Assembly: GCF_963678635.1 (NCBI RefSeq)
Contig: NC_087064.1
Coordinates: forward strand, 44,625,346-44,689,345
Length of the DNA: 64,000 nucleotides
From: Symsagittifera roscoffensis
Taxonomy: Eukaryota > Xenacoelomorpha > Acoela > Convolutidae
Direction of reading: 5' to 3'
Shown here piece after piece: positions 37,504 through 50,340 of the stretch. The notes beneath the pieces are model-generated. The model was not told the DNA's origin and did no database searches. It worked only from the letters and a program-made list of their open reading frames with translations. The position numbers and the translations under genes were made by a program. Position 1 is the first letter of the stretch. The number at the start of each line of letters is the position of its first letter.

Positions 37504-40500
37504 TTCGACTCATCATTTCATCCTGTTCGACTCATGATTCGACCCTGTTCGACTCATGATTCGTCCCTGTTCGACTCATGATTCGACCCTGTTCGACTCA
37601 CGATTCGACCATGATCGACTCATGATACGACCCTGTTCGACTCATTTTTCGACCCTGTTCCATTCATGATTCGACCCTGTTCTACTCATGATTCGACCCT
37701 GTTCCACTCATGATTCGACCTTGTTCGACTCATGATTCGACCCTATTCGGCTCATGATTCGACCCTGTTCGACTCATGATTCGACCCTGTTCGACTCATG
37801 TTTCGACCCAGTTCCACTCATGATTCGACCATGATCGACTCATGATACGACCCTGTTCGACTCATGTTTCGACCCTGTTCCATTCATGATTCGACCCTGT
37901 TCGACTCATGATTCGACCCTGTTCCACTCATGATTCGACCTTGTTCGACTCATGATTCGACCCTGTTCGACTCATGATTCGACCCTGTTCGACTCATGAT
38001 TCGACCCTGTTCGAATCATGATTCGACCCTGTTCGACTCATGATTCGACCCTGTTCGACTCATGATTCGACCATGATCGACTCATGATACGACCCTGTTC
38101 CACTCATGATTCGACCCGGTTCGACTCATGACTCGACTCTGTTCCACTCATGGTTCCACCCTGTTCGACTCATCATTTCATCCTGTTCGACTCATGATTC
38201 GACCCTGTTCGACTCATTATTCGACCCTGTTCGACTCATGATTCGACCCTGTTCGACTCATGATTCGACCATGATCGACTCATGATACGACCCTGTTCGA
38301 CTCATGTTTCGACCCTGTTCCATTCATGATTCGACCCTGTTCGACTCATGATTCGACCCTGTTCCACTCATGATTCGACCTTGTTCGACTCATAATTCGA
38401 CCCTGTTCGACTCATGATTCGACCCTGTTCGACTCATGATTCGACCCTGTTCGACTCATGATTCGACCCTGTTCGACTCATGTTTCGACCCAGTTCCACT
38501 CATGATTCGACCCTGTTCGACTCATGATTCGACTCTGTTCGACTCATGGTTCGACCCGGTTCGACTCATGATTCGACTCTGTTCCACTCATGATTCCAAC
38601 CTGTTCGACTCATGACTCGAATATGTTCCACTCATGGTTCCACACTGTTCGACTCATCATTTCATCCTGTTCGACTCATGATTCGACCCTGTTCGACTCA
38701 TGATTCGACCCTGTTCGACTCATGATTCGACCCTGTTCGACTCACGATTCGACCATGATCGACTCATGATACGACCCTGTTCGACTCATGTTTCGACCCT
38801 GTTCGACTCATGATTCGACCATGATCGACTCATGATACGACCCTGTTCGACTCATGTTTCGACCCTGTTCCATTCATGATTCGACCCTGTTCGACTCATG
38901 ATTCGACCCTGTTCCACTCATGATTCGACCTTGTTCGACTCATGATTCGACCCTGTTCGACTCATGATTCGACCCTGTTCGACTCATGTTTCGACCCAGT
39001 TCCACTCATGATTCGACCCTGTTCGACTCATGATTCGACTCTGTTCGACTCATGGTTCGACCCGGTTCGACTCATGACTCGACTCTGTTCCACTCATGGT
39101 TCCACCCTGTTCGACTCATCATTTCATCCTGTTCGACTCATGATTCGACCCTGTTCGACTCATGATTCGACCCTGTTCGACTCATGATTCGACCATGATC
39201 GACTCATGATACGACCCTGTTCGACTCATGTTTCGACCCTGTTCCATTCATGATTCGACCCTGTTCGACTCATGATTCGACCCTGTTCCACTCATGATTC
39301 GACCTTGTTCGACTCATGATTCGACCCTGTTCGACTCATGATTCGACCCTGTTCGACTCATGATTCGACCCTGTTCGACTCATGTTTCGACCCAGTTCCA
39401 CTCATGATTCGACCCTGTTCGACTCATGATTCGACTCTGTTCGACTCATGGTTCGACCCGGTTCGACTCATGATTCGACTCTGTTCCACTCATGATTCCA
39501 ACCTGTTCGACTCATGACTCGACTATGTTCCACTCATGGTTCCACACTGTTCGACTCATCACTTCATCCTGTTCGACTCATGATTTCGCCCTGTTCGACT
39601 CATGATTCGACCCCGTTCGACTCATGATTCGACCCTGTTCGACTCACGATTCGACCATGATCGACTCATGATACGACCCTATTCGACTCATGTTTCGACC
39701 CTGTTCCATTCATGATTCGACCCTGTTCGACTCATGATTCGACCCTGTTCCACTCATGATTCGACCTTGTTCGACTCATGATTCGACCCTGTTCGACTCA
39801 TGATTCGACCCTGTTCGACTCATGATTCGACCCTGTTCGACTCAATTTTCGACCCAGTTCAACTCATGATTCGACCATGATCGACTCATGATACGACCCT
39901 GTTCGACTCATGTTTCGACCCTGTTCCATTCATGATTCGACCCTGTTCAACTCATGATTCGACCCTGTTCCACTCATGATTCGACCTTGTTCGACTCATG
40001 ATTCGACCCTATTCGACTCATGATTCGACCCTGTTCGACTCATGATTCGACCCTGTTCGACTCATGATTCGACCCTGTTCGACTCATGATTCGACCCTGT
40101 TCGACTCATGATTCGACCCTGTTCGACTCATGATTCGACCCTGTTCGACTCATGATTCGACACTGTTCGACTCATGTTTCGACCCAGTTCCACTCATGGT
40201 TCGACCCTGTTCGACTTATGATTCGACTCTGTTCGACTCATGGTTCGACCCGGTTCGACTCATGATTCGACTCTGTTCCACTCATGATTCCAACCTGTTC
40301 GACTCATGACTCGACTATGTTCCACTCATGGTTCCACACTGTTCGACTCATCATTTCATCCAGTTCGACTCATGATTCGACCCTGTTCGACTCATGATTC
40401 GACCCTGTTCGACTCATGTTTCGACCCTGTTCGACTCACGATTCGACCATGATCGACTCATGATACGACCCTGTTCGACTCATGTTTCGACCCTGATCCA

Positions 40501-40957
40501 TTCATGATTCGACCCTGTTCGACTCATGATTCGACCGTGTTCCACTCATGATTCGACCTTGTTCGACTCATGATTCGACCCTGTTCGACTCATGATTCGA
40601 CCCTGTTCGACTCATGATTCGACCCTGTTCGACTCATGATTCGACCCTGTTCGACTCATGTTTCGACCCAGTTCAACTCATGATTCGACCATGATCGACT
40701 CATGATACGACCCTGTTCGACTCATGTTTCGACCCTGTTCCATTCATGATTCGACCCTGTTCAACTCATGATTCGACCCTGTTCCACTCATGATTCGACC
40801 TTGTTCGACTCATGATTCGACCCTGTTCGACTCATGATTCGACCCTGTTCGACTCATGATTCGACCCTGTTCGACTCATGATTCGACCCTGTTCGACTCA
40901 TGTTTCGACCCAGTTCCACTCATGATTCGACCCTGTTCGACTCATGATTCGACTCTG
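37504..40957 (+). repeat. 3.4-kb tandem duplication, left copy (157 monomers)
   Basis: The copy spans 3,454 bp, exactly 157 x 22. It begins at an m1 marker (CATCATTT at 37,511). Private variants shared with the right copy include TCGTCCCTG, CTCATTATTCG (near 38,213), CTCATAATTCG (near 38,390), GACTCGAATATG, ATTTCGCCCTG and CCCTGATCCA (40,491). The offset is 3,454, then 3,476, then 3,410. Confidence 0.94.
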
Positions 40958-43900
40958 TTCGACTCATCATTTCATCCTGTTCGACTCATGATTCGACCCT
41001 GTTCGACTCATGATTCGTCCCTGTTCGACTCATGATTCGACCCTGTTCGACTCACGATTTGACCATGATCGACTCATGATACGACCCTGTTCGACTCATT
41101 TTTCGACCCTGTTCCATTCATGATTCGACCCTGTTCTACTCATGATTCGACCCTGTTCCACTCATGATTCGACCTTGTTCGACTCATGATTCGACCCTAT
41201 TCGGCTCATGATTCGACCCTGTTCGACTCATGATTCGACCCTGTTCGACTCATGATTCGAACCTGTTCGACTCATGTTTCGACCCAGTTCCACTCATGAT
41301 TCGACCATGATCGACTCATGATACGACCCTGTTCGACTCATGTTTCGACCCTGTTCCATTCATGATTCGACCCTGTTCGACTCATGATTCGACCCTGTTC
41401 CACTCATGATTCGACCTTGTTCGACTCATGATTCGACCCTGTTCGACTCATGATTCGACCCTGTTCGACTCATGATTCGACCCTGTTCGAATCATGATTC
41501 GACCCTGTTCGACTCATGATTCGACCCTGTTCGACTCATGATTCGACCATGATCGACTCATGATACGACCCTGTTCCACTCATGATTCGACCCGGTTCGA
41601 CTCATGACTCGACTCTGTTCCACTCATGGTTCCACCCTGTTCGACTCATCATTTCATCCTGTTCGACTCATGATTCGACCCTGTTCGACTCATTATTCGA
41701 CCCTGTTCGACTCATGATTCGACCCTGTTCGACTCATGATTCGACCATGATCGACTCATGATACGACCCTGTTCGACTCATGTTTCGACCCTGTTCCATT
41801 CATGATTCGACCCTGTTCGACTCATGATTCGACCCTGTTCCACTCATGATTCGACCTTGTTCGACTCATAATTCGACCCTGTTCGACTCATGATTCGACC
41901 CTGTTCGACTCATGATTCGACCCTGTTCGACTAATGATTCGACCCTGTTCGACTCATGTTTCGACCCAGTTCCACTCATGATTCGACCCTGTTCGACTCA
42001 TGATTCGACTCTGTTCGACTCATGGTTCGACCCGGTTCGACTCATGATTCGACTCTGTTCCACTCATGATTCCAACCTGTTCGACTCATGACTCGAATAT
42101 GTTCCACTCATGGTTCCACACTGTTCGACTCATCATTTCATCCTGTTCGACTCATGATTCGACCCTGTTCGACTCATGATTCGACCCTGTTCGACTCATG
42201 ATTCGACCCTGTTCGACTCACGATTCGACCATGATCGACTCATGATACGACCCTGTTCGACTCATGTTTCGACCCTGTTCGACTCATGATTCGACCATGA
42301 TCGACTCATGATACGACCCTGTTCGACTCATGTTTCGACCCTGTTCCATTCATGATTCGACCCTGTTCGACTCATGATTCGACCCTGTTCCACTCATGAT
42401 TCGACCTTGTTCGACTCATGATTCGACCCTGTTCGACTCATGATTCGACCCTGTTCGACTCATGTTTCGACCCAGTTCCACTCATGATTCGACCCTGTTC
42501 GACTCATGATTCGACTCTGTTCGACTCATGGTTCGACCCGGTTCGACTCATGACTCGACTCTGTTCCACTCATGGTTCCACCCTGTTCGACTCATCATTT
42601 CATCCTGTTCCACTCATGATTCGACCCTGTTCGACTCATGATTCGACCCTGTTCGACTCATGATTCGACCCTGTTCGACTCATGATTCGACCATGATCGA
42701 CTCATGATACGACCCTGTTCGACTCATGTTTCGACCCTGTTCCATTCATGATTCGACCCTGTTCGACTCATGATTCGACCCTGTTCCACTCATGATTCGA
42801 CCTTGTTCGACTCATGATTCGACCCTGTTCGACTCATGATTCGACCCTGTTCGACTCATGATTCGACCCTGTTCGACTCATGTTTCGACCCAGTTCCACT
42901 CATGATTCGACCCTGTTCGACTCATGATTCGACTCTGTTCGACTCATGGTTCGACCCGGTTCGACTCATGATTCGACTCTGTTCCACTCATGATTCCAAC
43001 CTGTTCGACTCATGACTCGACTATGTTCCACTCATGGTTCCACACTGTTCGACTCATCATTTCATCCTGTTCGACTCATGATTTCGCCCTGTTCGACTCA
43101 TGATTCGACCCCGTTCGACTCATGATTCGACCCTGTTCGACTCACGATTCGACCATGATCGGCTCATGATACGACCCTATTCGACTCATGTTTCGACCCT
43201 GTTCCATTCATGATTCGACCCTGTTCGACTCATGATTCGACCCTGTTCCACTCATGATTCGACCTTGTTCGACTCATGATTCGACCCTGTTCGACTCATG
43301 ATTCGACCCTGTTCGACTCATGATTCGACCCTGTTCGACTCAAGTTTCGACCCTGTTCCATTCATGATTCGACCCTGTTCCACTCATGATTCGACCTTGT
43401 TCGACTCATGATTCGACCCTATTCGACTCATGATTCGACCCTGTTCGACTCATGATTCGACCCTGTTCGACTCATGATTCGACCCTGTTCGACTCATGAT
43501 TCGACCCTGTTCGACTCATGATTCGACCCTGTTCGACTCATGATTCGACCCTGTTCGACTCATGATTCGACACTGTTCGACTCATGTTTCGACCCAGTTC
43601 CACTCATGATTCGACCCTGTTCGACTTATGATTCGACTCTGTTCGACTCATGGTTCGACCCGGTTCGACTCATGATTCGACTCTGTTCCACTCATGATTC
43701 CAACCTGTTCGACTCATGACTCGACTATGTTCCACTCATGGTTCCACACTGTTCGACTCATCATTTCATCCAGTTCGACTCATGATTCGATCCTGTTCGA
43801 CTCATGATTCGACCCTGTTCGACTCAAGTTTCGACCCTGTTCGACTCACGATTCGACCATGATCGACTCATGATACGACCCTGTTCGACTCATGTTTCGA

Positions 43901-44367
43901 CCCTGATCCATTCATGATTCGACCCTGTTCGACTCATGATTCGACCGTGTTCCACTCATGATTCGACCTTGTTCGACTCATGATTCGACCCTGTTCGACT
44001 CATGATTCGACCCTGTTCGACTCATGATTCGACCCTGTTCGACTCATGATTCGACCCTGTTCGACTCATGTTTCGACCCAGTTCAACTCATGATTCGACC
44101 ATGATCGACTCATGATACGACCCTGTTCGACTCATGTTTCGACCCTGTTCCATTCATGATTCGACCCTGTTCAACTCATGATTCGACCCTGTTCCACTCA
44201 TGATTCGACCTTGTTCGACTCATGATTCGACCCTGTTCGACTCATGATTCGACCCTGTTCGACTCATGATTCGACCCTGTTCGACTCATGATTCGACCCT
44301 GTTCGACTCATGTTTCGACCCAGTTCCACTCATGATTCGACCCTGTTCGACTCATGATTCGACTCTG
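40958..44367 (+). repeat. 3.4-kb tandem duplication, right copy (155 monomers)
   Basis: The copy spans 3,410 bp, exactly 155 x 22. Relative to the left copy it has one extra monomer near 41,240 (half B TTCGAACCTG) and lacks three near 43,340. Markers pair exactly: CATCATTT 38,171/41,647, 38,655/42,131, 39,117/42,593; CCCTGATCCA 40,491/43,901. At the junction (40,958) an m15-type monomer is followed directly by m1, skipping m16-m20, which is the scar of the unequal exchange. Confidence 0.94.
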
Positions 44368-45900
44368 TTCGACTCATGATTCGACTCTGTTCGACTCATG
44401 ACTCGACTCTGTTCCACTCATGATTCCAACCTGTTCGACTCATGACTCGACTCTGTTCCACTCATGGTTCCACACTGTTCGACTCATCATTTCATCCTGT
44501 TCGACTCATGATTCGACCCTGCTCGACTCATGATTCGACCCTGTTCGACTCATGATTCGACCCTGTTCGACTCATGTTTCGACCCAGTTCCACTCATGAT
44601 TCGACCCTGTTCGACTCATGATTCGACTCTGTTCGACTCATGGTTCGACCCGATTCGACTCATGATTCGACTCTGTTCCACTCATGATTCCAACCTGGTC
44701 GACTCATGACTCGACTCTGTTCCACTCATGGTTCCACCCTGTTCGACTCATGATTCGACCATGATCGACTCATGATACGACCCTGTTCGACTCATGTTTC
44801 GACCCTGTTCCATTCATGATTCGACCCTGTTCGACTCATGTTTCGACCCTGTTCCATTCATGATTCGACCCTGTTCGACTCATGATTCGACCCTGTTCCA
44901 CTCATGATTCCAACCTGTTCGACTCATGACTCGACTCTGTTCCACTCATGGTTCCACCCTGTTCGACTCATGATTCGACCATGATCGACTCATGATACGA
45001 CCCTGTTCGACTCATGTTTCGACCCTGTTCCATTCATGATTCGACCCTGTTCGACTCATGATTCGACCCTGTTCCACTTATGATTCGACCCTGTTCGACT
45101 CATGATTCGACTATGATCGACTCATGATACGACCCTGTTCAATTCATGTTTCGACCCTGTTCCATTCATGATTCGACCCTGTTCAACTCATGATTCGACC
45201 CTGTTCCACTCATGATTCGACCTTGTTCGACTCATGATTCGACCCTGTTCGACTCATGATTCGACCCTGTTCGACTCATGATTCGACCCTGTTCGACTCA
45301 TTTTTCGACCCTGTTCCATTCATGATTCGACCCTGTTCAACTCATGATTCGACCCTGTTCCACTCATGATTCGACCTTGTTCGACTCATGATTCGACCCT
45401 GTTCGACTCATGATTCGACCCTGTTCGACTCATGATTCGACCCTGTTCGACTCATGATTCGACCCTGTTCGACTCATGTTTCGACCCAGTTCCACTCATG
45501 ATTCGATCCTGTTCGACTCATGATTCGACTCTGTTCGACTCATGATTCGACTCTGTTCGACTCATGATTCGACTCTGTTCGACTCATCATTTCATCCTGT
45601 TCGACTCAAGATTCGACCATGTTCGACTCATGATTCGACCCTGTTCGACTCATGATTCGACCCTGTTCGACTCATGTTTCGACCCAGTTCCACTCATGAT
45701 TCGACCCTGTTCGACTCATGATTCGACTCTGTTCGACTCATGGTTCGACCCGGTTCGACTCATGATTCGACTCTGTTCCACTCATGATTCCAACCTGTTC
45801 GACTCATGACTCGACTCTGTTCCACTCATGGTTCCACCCTGTTCGACTCATGATTCGACCATGATCGACTCATGATACGACCCTGTTCGTCTCATGTTTC
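44368..45900 (+). repeat. Transition to marker-poor HOR type
   Basis: From about 44,750 the m20 variant (TTCCACTCATGG with TTCCACCCTG) is usually followed by a near-consensus m3 ending CCATG and m4, without the CATCAT m1 monomer. CATCATTT is seen at 44,485 and 45,585 and then not again until 53,043. Short stretches (m3-m7, m18-m20) are repeated with small spacings. Confidence 0.8.
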
Positions 45901-48200
45901 GACCCTGTTCCATTCATGATTCGACCCTGTTCGACTCATGTTTCGACCCTGTTCCGTTCATGATTCGACCCTGTTCGACTCTTGATTCGACCCTGTTCCA
46001 CTCATGATTCCAACCTGTTCGACTCATGTTTCGACTCTGTTCCACTCATGGTTCCACCCTGTTCGACTCATGATTCGACCATGATCGACTCATGATACGA
46101 CCCTGTTCGACTCATGTTTCGACCCTGTTCCATTCATGATTCGACCCTGTTCGACTCATGATTCGACCCTGTTCCACTCATGATTCGACCCTGTTCGACT
46201 CATGATTCGACCATGATCGACTCATGATACGACCCTGTTCGACTCATGTTTCGACCCTGTTCCACTCATGATTCGACCTTGTTCGACTCATGTTTCGACC
46301 CAGTTCCACTCATGATTCGATCCTGTTCGACTCATGATTCGACTCTGTTCGACTCATGATTCGACTCTGTTCGACTCATGATTCGACTCTGTTCCACTCA
46401 TGACTCTAACCTGTTCGACTCATGACTCGACTCTGTTCCACTCATGGTTCCACACTGTTCGACTCATGATTCGACTCTGTTCGACTCATGGTTCGACCCG
46501 GTTCGACTCATGATTCGACTCTGTTCCACTCATGATTCAAACCTGTTCGACTCATGACTCGATTCTGTTCCACTCATGGTTCCACCCTGTTCGACTCATG
46601 ATTCGACCATGATCGACTCATGATACGACCCTGTTCGACTCATGTTTCGACCCTGTTCCATTCATGATTCGACGCTGTTCGACTCATGTTTCGACCCTGT
46701 TCCGTTCATGATTCGACCCTGTTCGACTCTTGATTCGACCCTGTTCCACTCATGATTTCAACCTGTTCGACTCATGTTTCGACTCTGTTCCACTCATGGT
46801 TCCACCCTGTTCGACTCATGATTCGACCATGATCGACTCATGATACGACCCTGTTCGACTCATGTTTCGACCCTGTTCCATTCATGATTCGACCCTGTTC
46901 GACTCATGATTCGACCCTGTTCCACTCATGATTCGACCCTGTTCGACTCATGATTCGACCATGATCGACTCATGATACGACCCTGTTCGACTCATGTTTC
47001 GACCCTGTTCCACTCATGATTCGACCTTGTTCGACTCATGTTTCGACCCAGTTCCACTCATGATTCGATCCTGTTCGACTCATGATTCGACTCTGTTCGA
47101 CTCATGATTCGACTCTGTTCGACTCATGATTCGACTCTGTTCCACTCATGATTCTAACCTGTTCGACTCATGACTCGACTCTGTTCCACTCATGGTTCCA
47201 CACTGTTCGACTCATGATTCGACTCTGTTCGACTCATGGTTCGACCCGGTTCGACTCATGATTCGACTCTGTTCCACTCATGATTCAAACCTGTTCGACT
47301 CATGACTCGACTCTGTTCCACTCATGGTTCCACCCTGTTCGACTCATGATTCGACCATGATCGACTCATGATACGACCCTGTTCGACTCATGATTCGACT
47401 CTGTTCCACTCATGATTCAAACCTGTTCGACTCATGACTCGACTCTGTTCCACTCATGGTTCCACCCTGTTCGACTCAAGATTCGACCCTGTTCGACTCA
47501 TGATTCGACCCTGTTCGACTCATGATTCGACCCTGTTCGACTCATGTTTCGACCCAGTTCCACTCATGATTCGACCCTGTTCGACTCATGATTCGACTCT
47601 GTTCGACTCATGGTTCGACCCGGTTCGACTCATGATTCGACTCTGTTCCACTCATGATTCCAACCTGTTCGACTCATGACTCGACTCTGTTCCACTCATG
47701 GTTCCACCCTGTTCGACTCATGATTCGACCATGATCGACTCATGATACGACCCTGTTCGACTCATGTTTCGACCCTGTTCCATTCATGATTCGACCCTGT
47801 TCGACTCATGTTTCGACCCTGTTCCGTTCATGATTCGACCCTGTTCGACTCATGATTCGACCCTGTTCCACTCATGATTCCAACCTGTTCGACTCATGAC
47901 TCGACTCTGTTCCACTCATGGTTCCACCCTGTTCGAATCATGATTCGACCATGATCGACTCATGATACGACCCTGTTCGACTCATGTTTCGACCCTGTTC
48001 AATTCATGATTCGACCCTGTTCGACTCATGATTCGACCCTGTTCCACTCATGATTCGACCCTGTTCGACTCATGATTCGACCATGATCGACTCATGATAC
48101 GACCCTGTTCGACTCATGTTTCGACCCTGTTCCATTCATGATTCGACCCTGTTCGACTCATGATTCGACCCTGTTCCACTCATGATTCGACCTTGTTCGA
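45901..48200 (+). repeat. 748-bp (34-monomer) tandem repeat
   Basis: CCGTTCATGA lies at 45,954 and 46,702, and the TAACC change lies at 46,407 and 47,155; both pairs are exactly 748 bp apart. The second copy runs to about 47,400. A further related stretch to 48,200 contains another CCGTTCATGA near 47,824 but with a different spacing. Confidence 0.88.
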
Positions 48201-48299
48201 CTCATGATTCGACCCTGTTCGACTCATGATTCGACCCTGTTCGACTCATGATTCGACCCTGTTCGACTCATGATTTGACCCTGTTCGACTCATGTTTCG

Positions 48300-50340
48300 A
48301 CCCAGTTCCACTCATGATTCGACCCTGTTCCATTCATGATTCGACCCTGTTCGACTCATGATTCGACCCTGTTCCACTCTTGATTCGACCCTGTTCGACT
48401 CATGATTCGACTCTGTTCGAATCTTGATTCGACCCTGTTCGACTCATGATTCGACCCTGTTCCACTCATGATTCGACCCGGTTCGACTCATGACTCGACT
48501 CTGTTCCACTCTTGATTCCACCCTGTTCGACTCATGATTCGACCCTGTTCGACTCATGATTCGACTCTGTTCGACTCATGATTCGACCCTGTTCCACTCA
48601 TGATTCGACCCTGTTCGACTCATGATTCGACCATGATCGACTCATGATACGACCCTGTTCGACTCATGTTTCGACCCTGTTCCATTCATGATTCGACCCT
48701 GTTCGACTCATGATTCGACCCTGTTCCACTCTTGATTCGACCCTGTTCGACTCATGATTCGACTCTGTTCGAATCTTGATTCGACCCTGTTCGACTCATG
48801 ATTCGACCCTGTTCCACTCATGATTCGACCCGGTTCGACTCATGACTCGACTCTGATCCACTCTTGATTCCACCCTGTTCGACTCATGATTCGACCCTGT
48901 TCGACTCATGTTTCGACCCTGTTCCATTCATGATTCGACCCTGTTCGACTCATGATTCGACCCTGTTCCACTCTTGATTCGACCCTGTTCGACTCATGAT
49001 TCGACTCTGTTCGAATCTTGATTCGACCCTGTTCGACTCATGATTCGACCCTGTTCCACTCATGATTCGACCCGGTTCGACTCATGACTCGACTCTGTTC
49101 CACTCTTGATTCCACCCTGTTCGACTCATGATTCGACCCTGTTCGACTCATGATTCGACTCTGTTCGACTCATGGTTCGACCCGGTTCGACTCATGATTC
49201 GACTCTGTTCCACTCATGATTCCAACCTGTTCGACTCATGACTCGACTCTGTTCCACTCATGATTCGACCCTGTTCAACTCATGATTCGACCATGATCGA
49301 CTCATGATACGACCCTGTTCGACTCATGTTTCGACCCTGTTCCATTCATGATTCGACCCTGTTCGACTCATGATTCGACCCTGTTCCACTCTTGATTCGA
49401 CCCTGTTCGACTCATGATTCGACTCTGTTCGAATCTTGATTCGACCCTGTTCGACTCATGATTCGACCCTGTTCCACTCATGATTCGACCCGGTTCGACT
49501 CATGACTCGACTCTGTTCCACTCTTGATTCCACCCTGTTCGACTCATGATTCGACCCTGTTCGACTCATGTTTCGACCCTGTTCCATTCATGATTCAACC
49601 CTGTTCGACTCATGATTCGACCCTGTTCCACTCTTGATTCGACCCTGTTCGACTCATGATTCGACTCTGTTCGAATCTTGATTCGACCCTGTTCGACTCA
49701 TGATTCGACCCTGTTCCACTCATGATTCGACCCGGTTCGACTCATGACTCGACTCTGTTCCACTCTTGATTCCACCCTGTTCGACTCATGATTCGACCCT
49801 GTTCCACTCTTGATTCGACCATGATCGACTCATGATACGACCCTGTTCGACTCATGTTTCGACCCTGTTCAATTCATGATTCGACCCTGTTCGACTCATG
49901 ATTCGACCCTGTTCCACTCATGATTCGACCCTGTTCGACTCATGATTCGACCATGATCGACTCATGATACCACCCTGTTCGACTCATGTTTCGACCCTGT
50001 TCCATTCATGATTCGACCCTGTTCGACTCATGATTCGACCCTGTTCCACTCTTGATTCGACCCTGTTCGACTCATGATTCGACTCTGTTCGAATCTTGAT
50101 TCGACCCTGTTCGACTCATGATTCGACCCTGTTCCACTCATGATTCGACCCGGTTCGACTCATGACTCGACTCTGTTCCACTCTTGATTCCACCCTGTTC
50201 GACTCATGATTCGACCCTGTTCGACTCATGATTCGACTCTGTTCGACTCATGGTTCGACCCGGTTCGACTCATGATTCGACTCTGTTCCACTCATGATTC
50301 CAACCTGTTCGACTCATGACTCGACTCTGTTCCACTCATG
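48300..50340 (+). repeat. 660-bp (30-monomer) repeat containing the nine-monomer cassette
   Basis: The landmark CCACTCTTGATTCCA lies at 48,506, 48,858 (with GATCCACTC upstream), 49,100, 49,518, 49,760 and 50,178. Spacings alternate 242 and 418, and 48,858/49,518/50,178 and 49,100/49,760 are each 660 apart. The cassette includes TTCGAATCTTGA and TTCCACTCTTGA with TTCCACCCTG in the same order as at 9.1-9.9 kb, 39 kb away, inside a different HOR background. Confidence 0.9.

Noticed and set aside
37504-44367. Assembly error creating the 3.4-kb duplication.
   Set aside because: The copies differ by whole-monomer gains and losses and by point changes, which a simple duplicated contig would not show. 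Read-level checks would still be needed to exclude haplotype merging.
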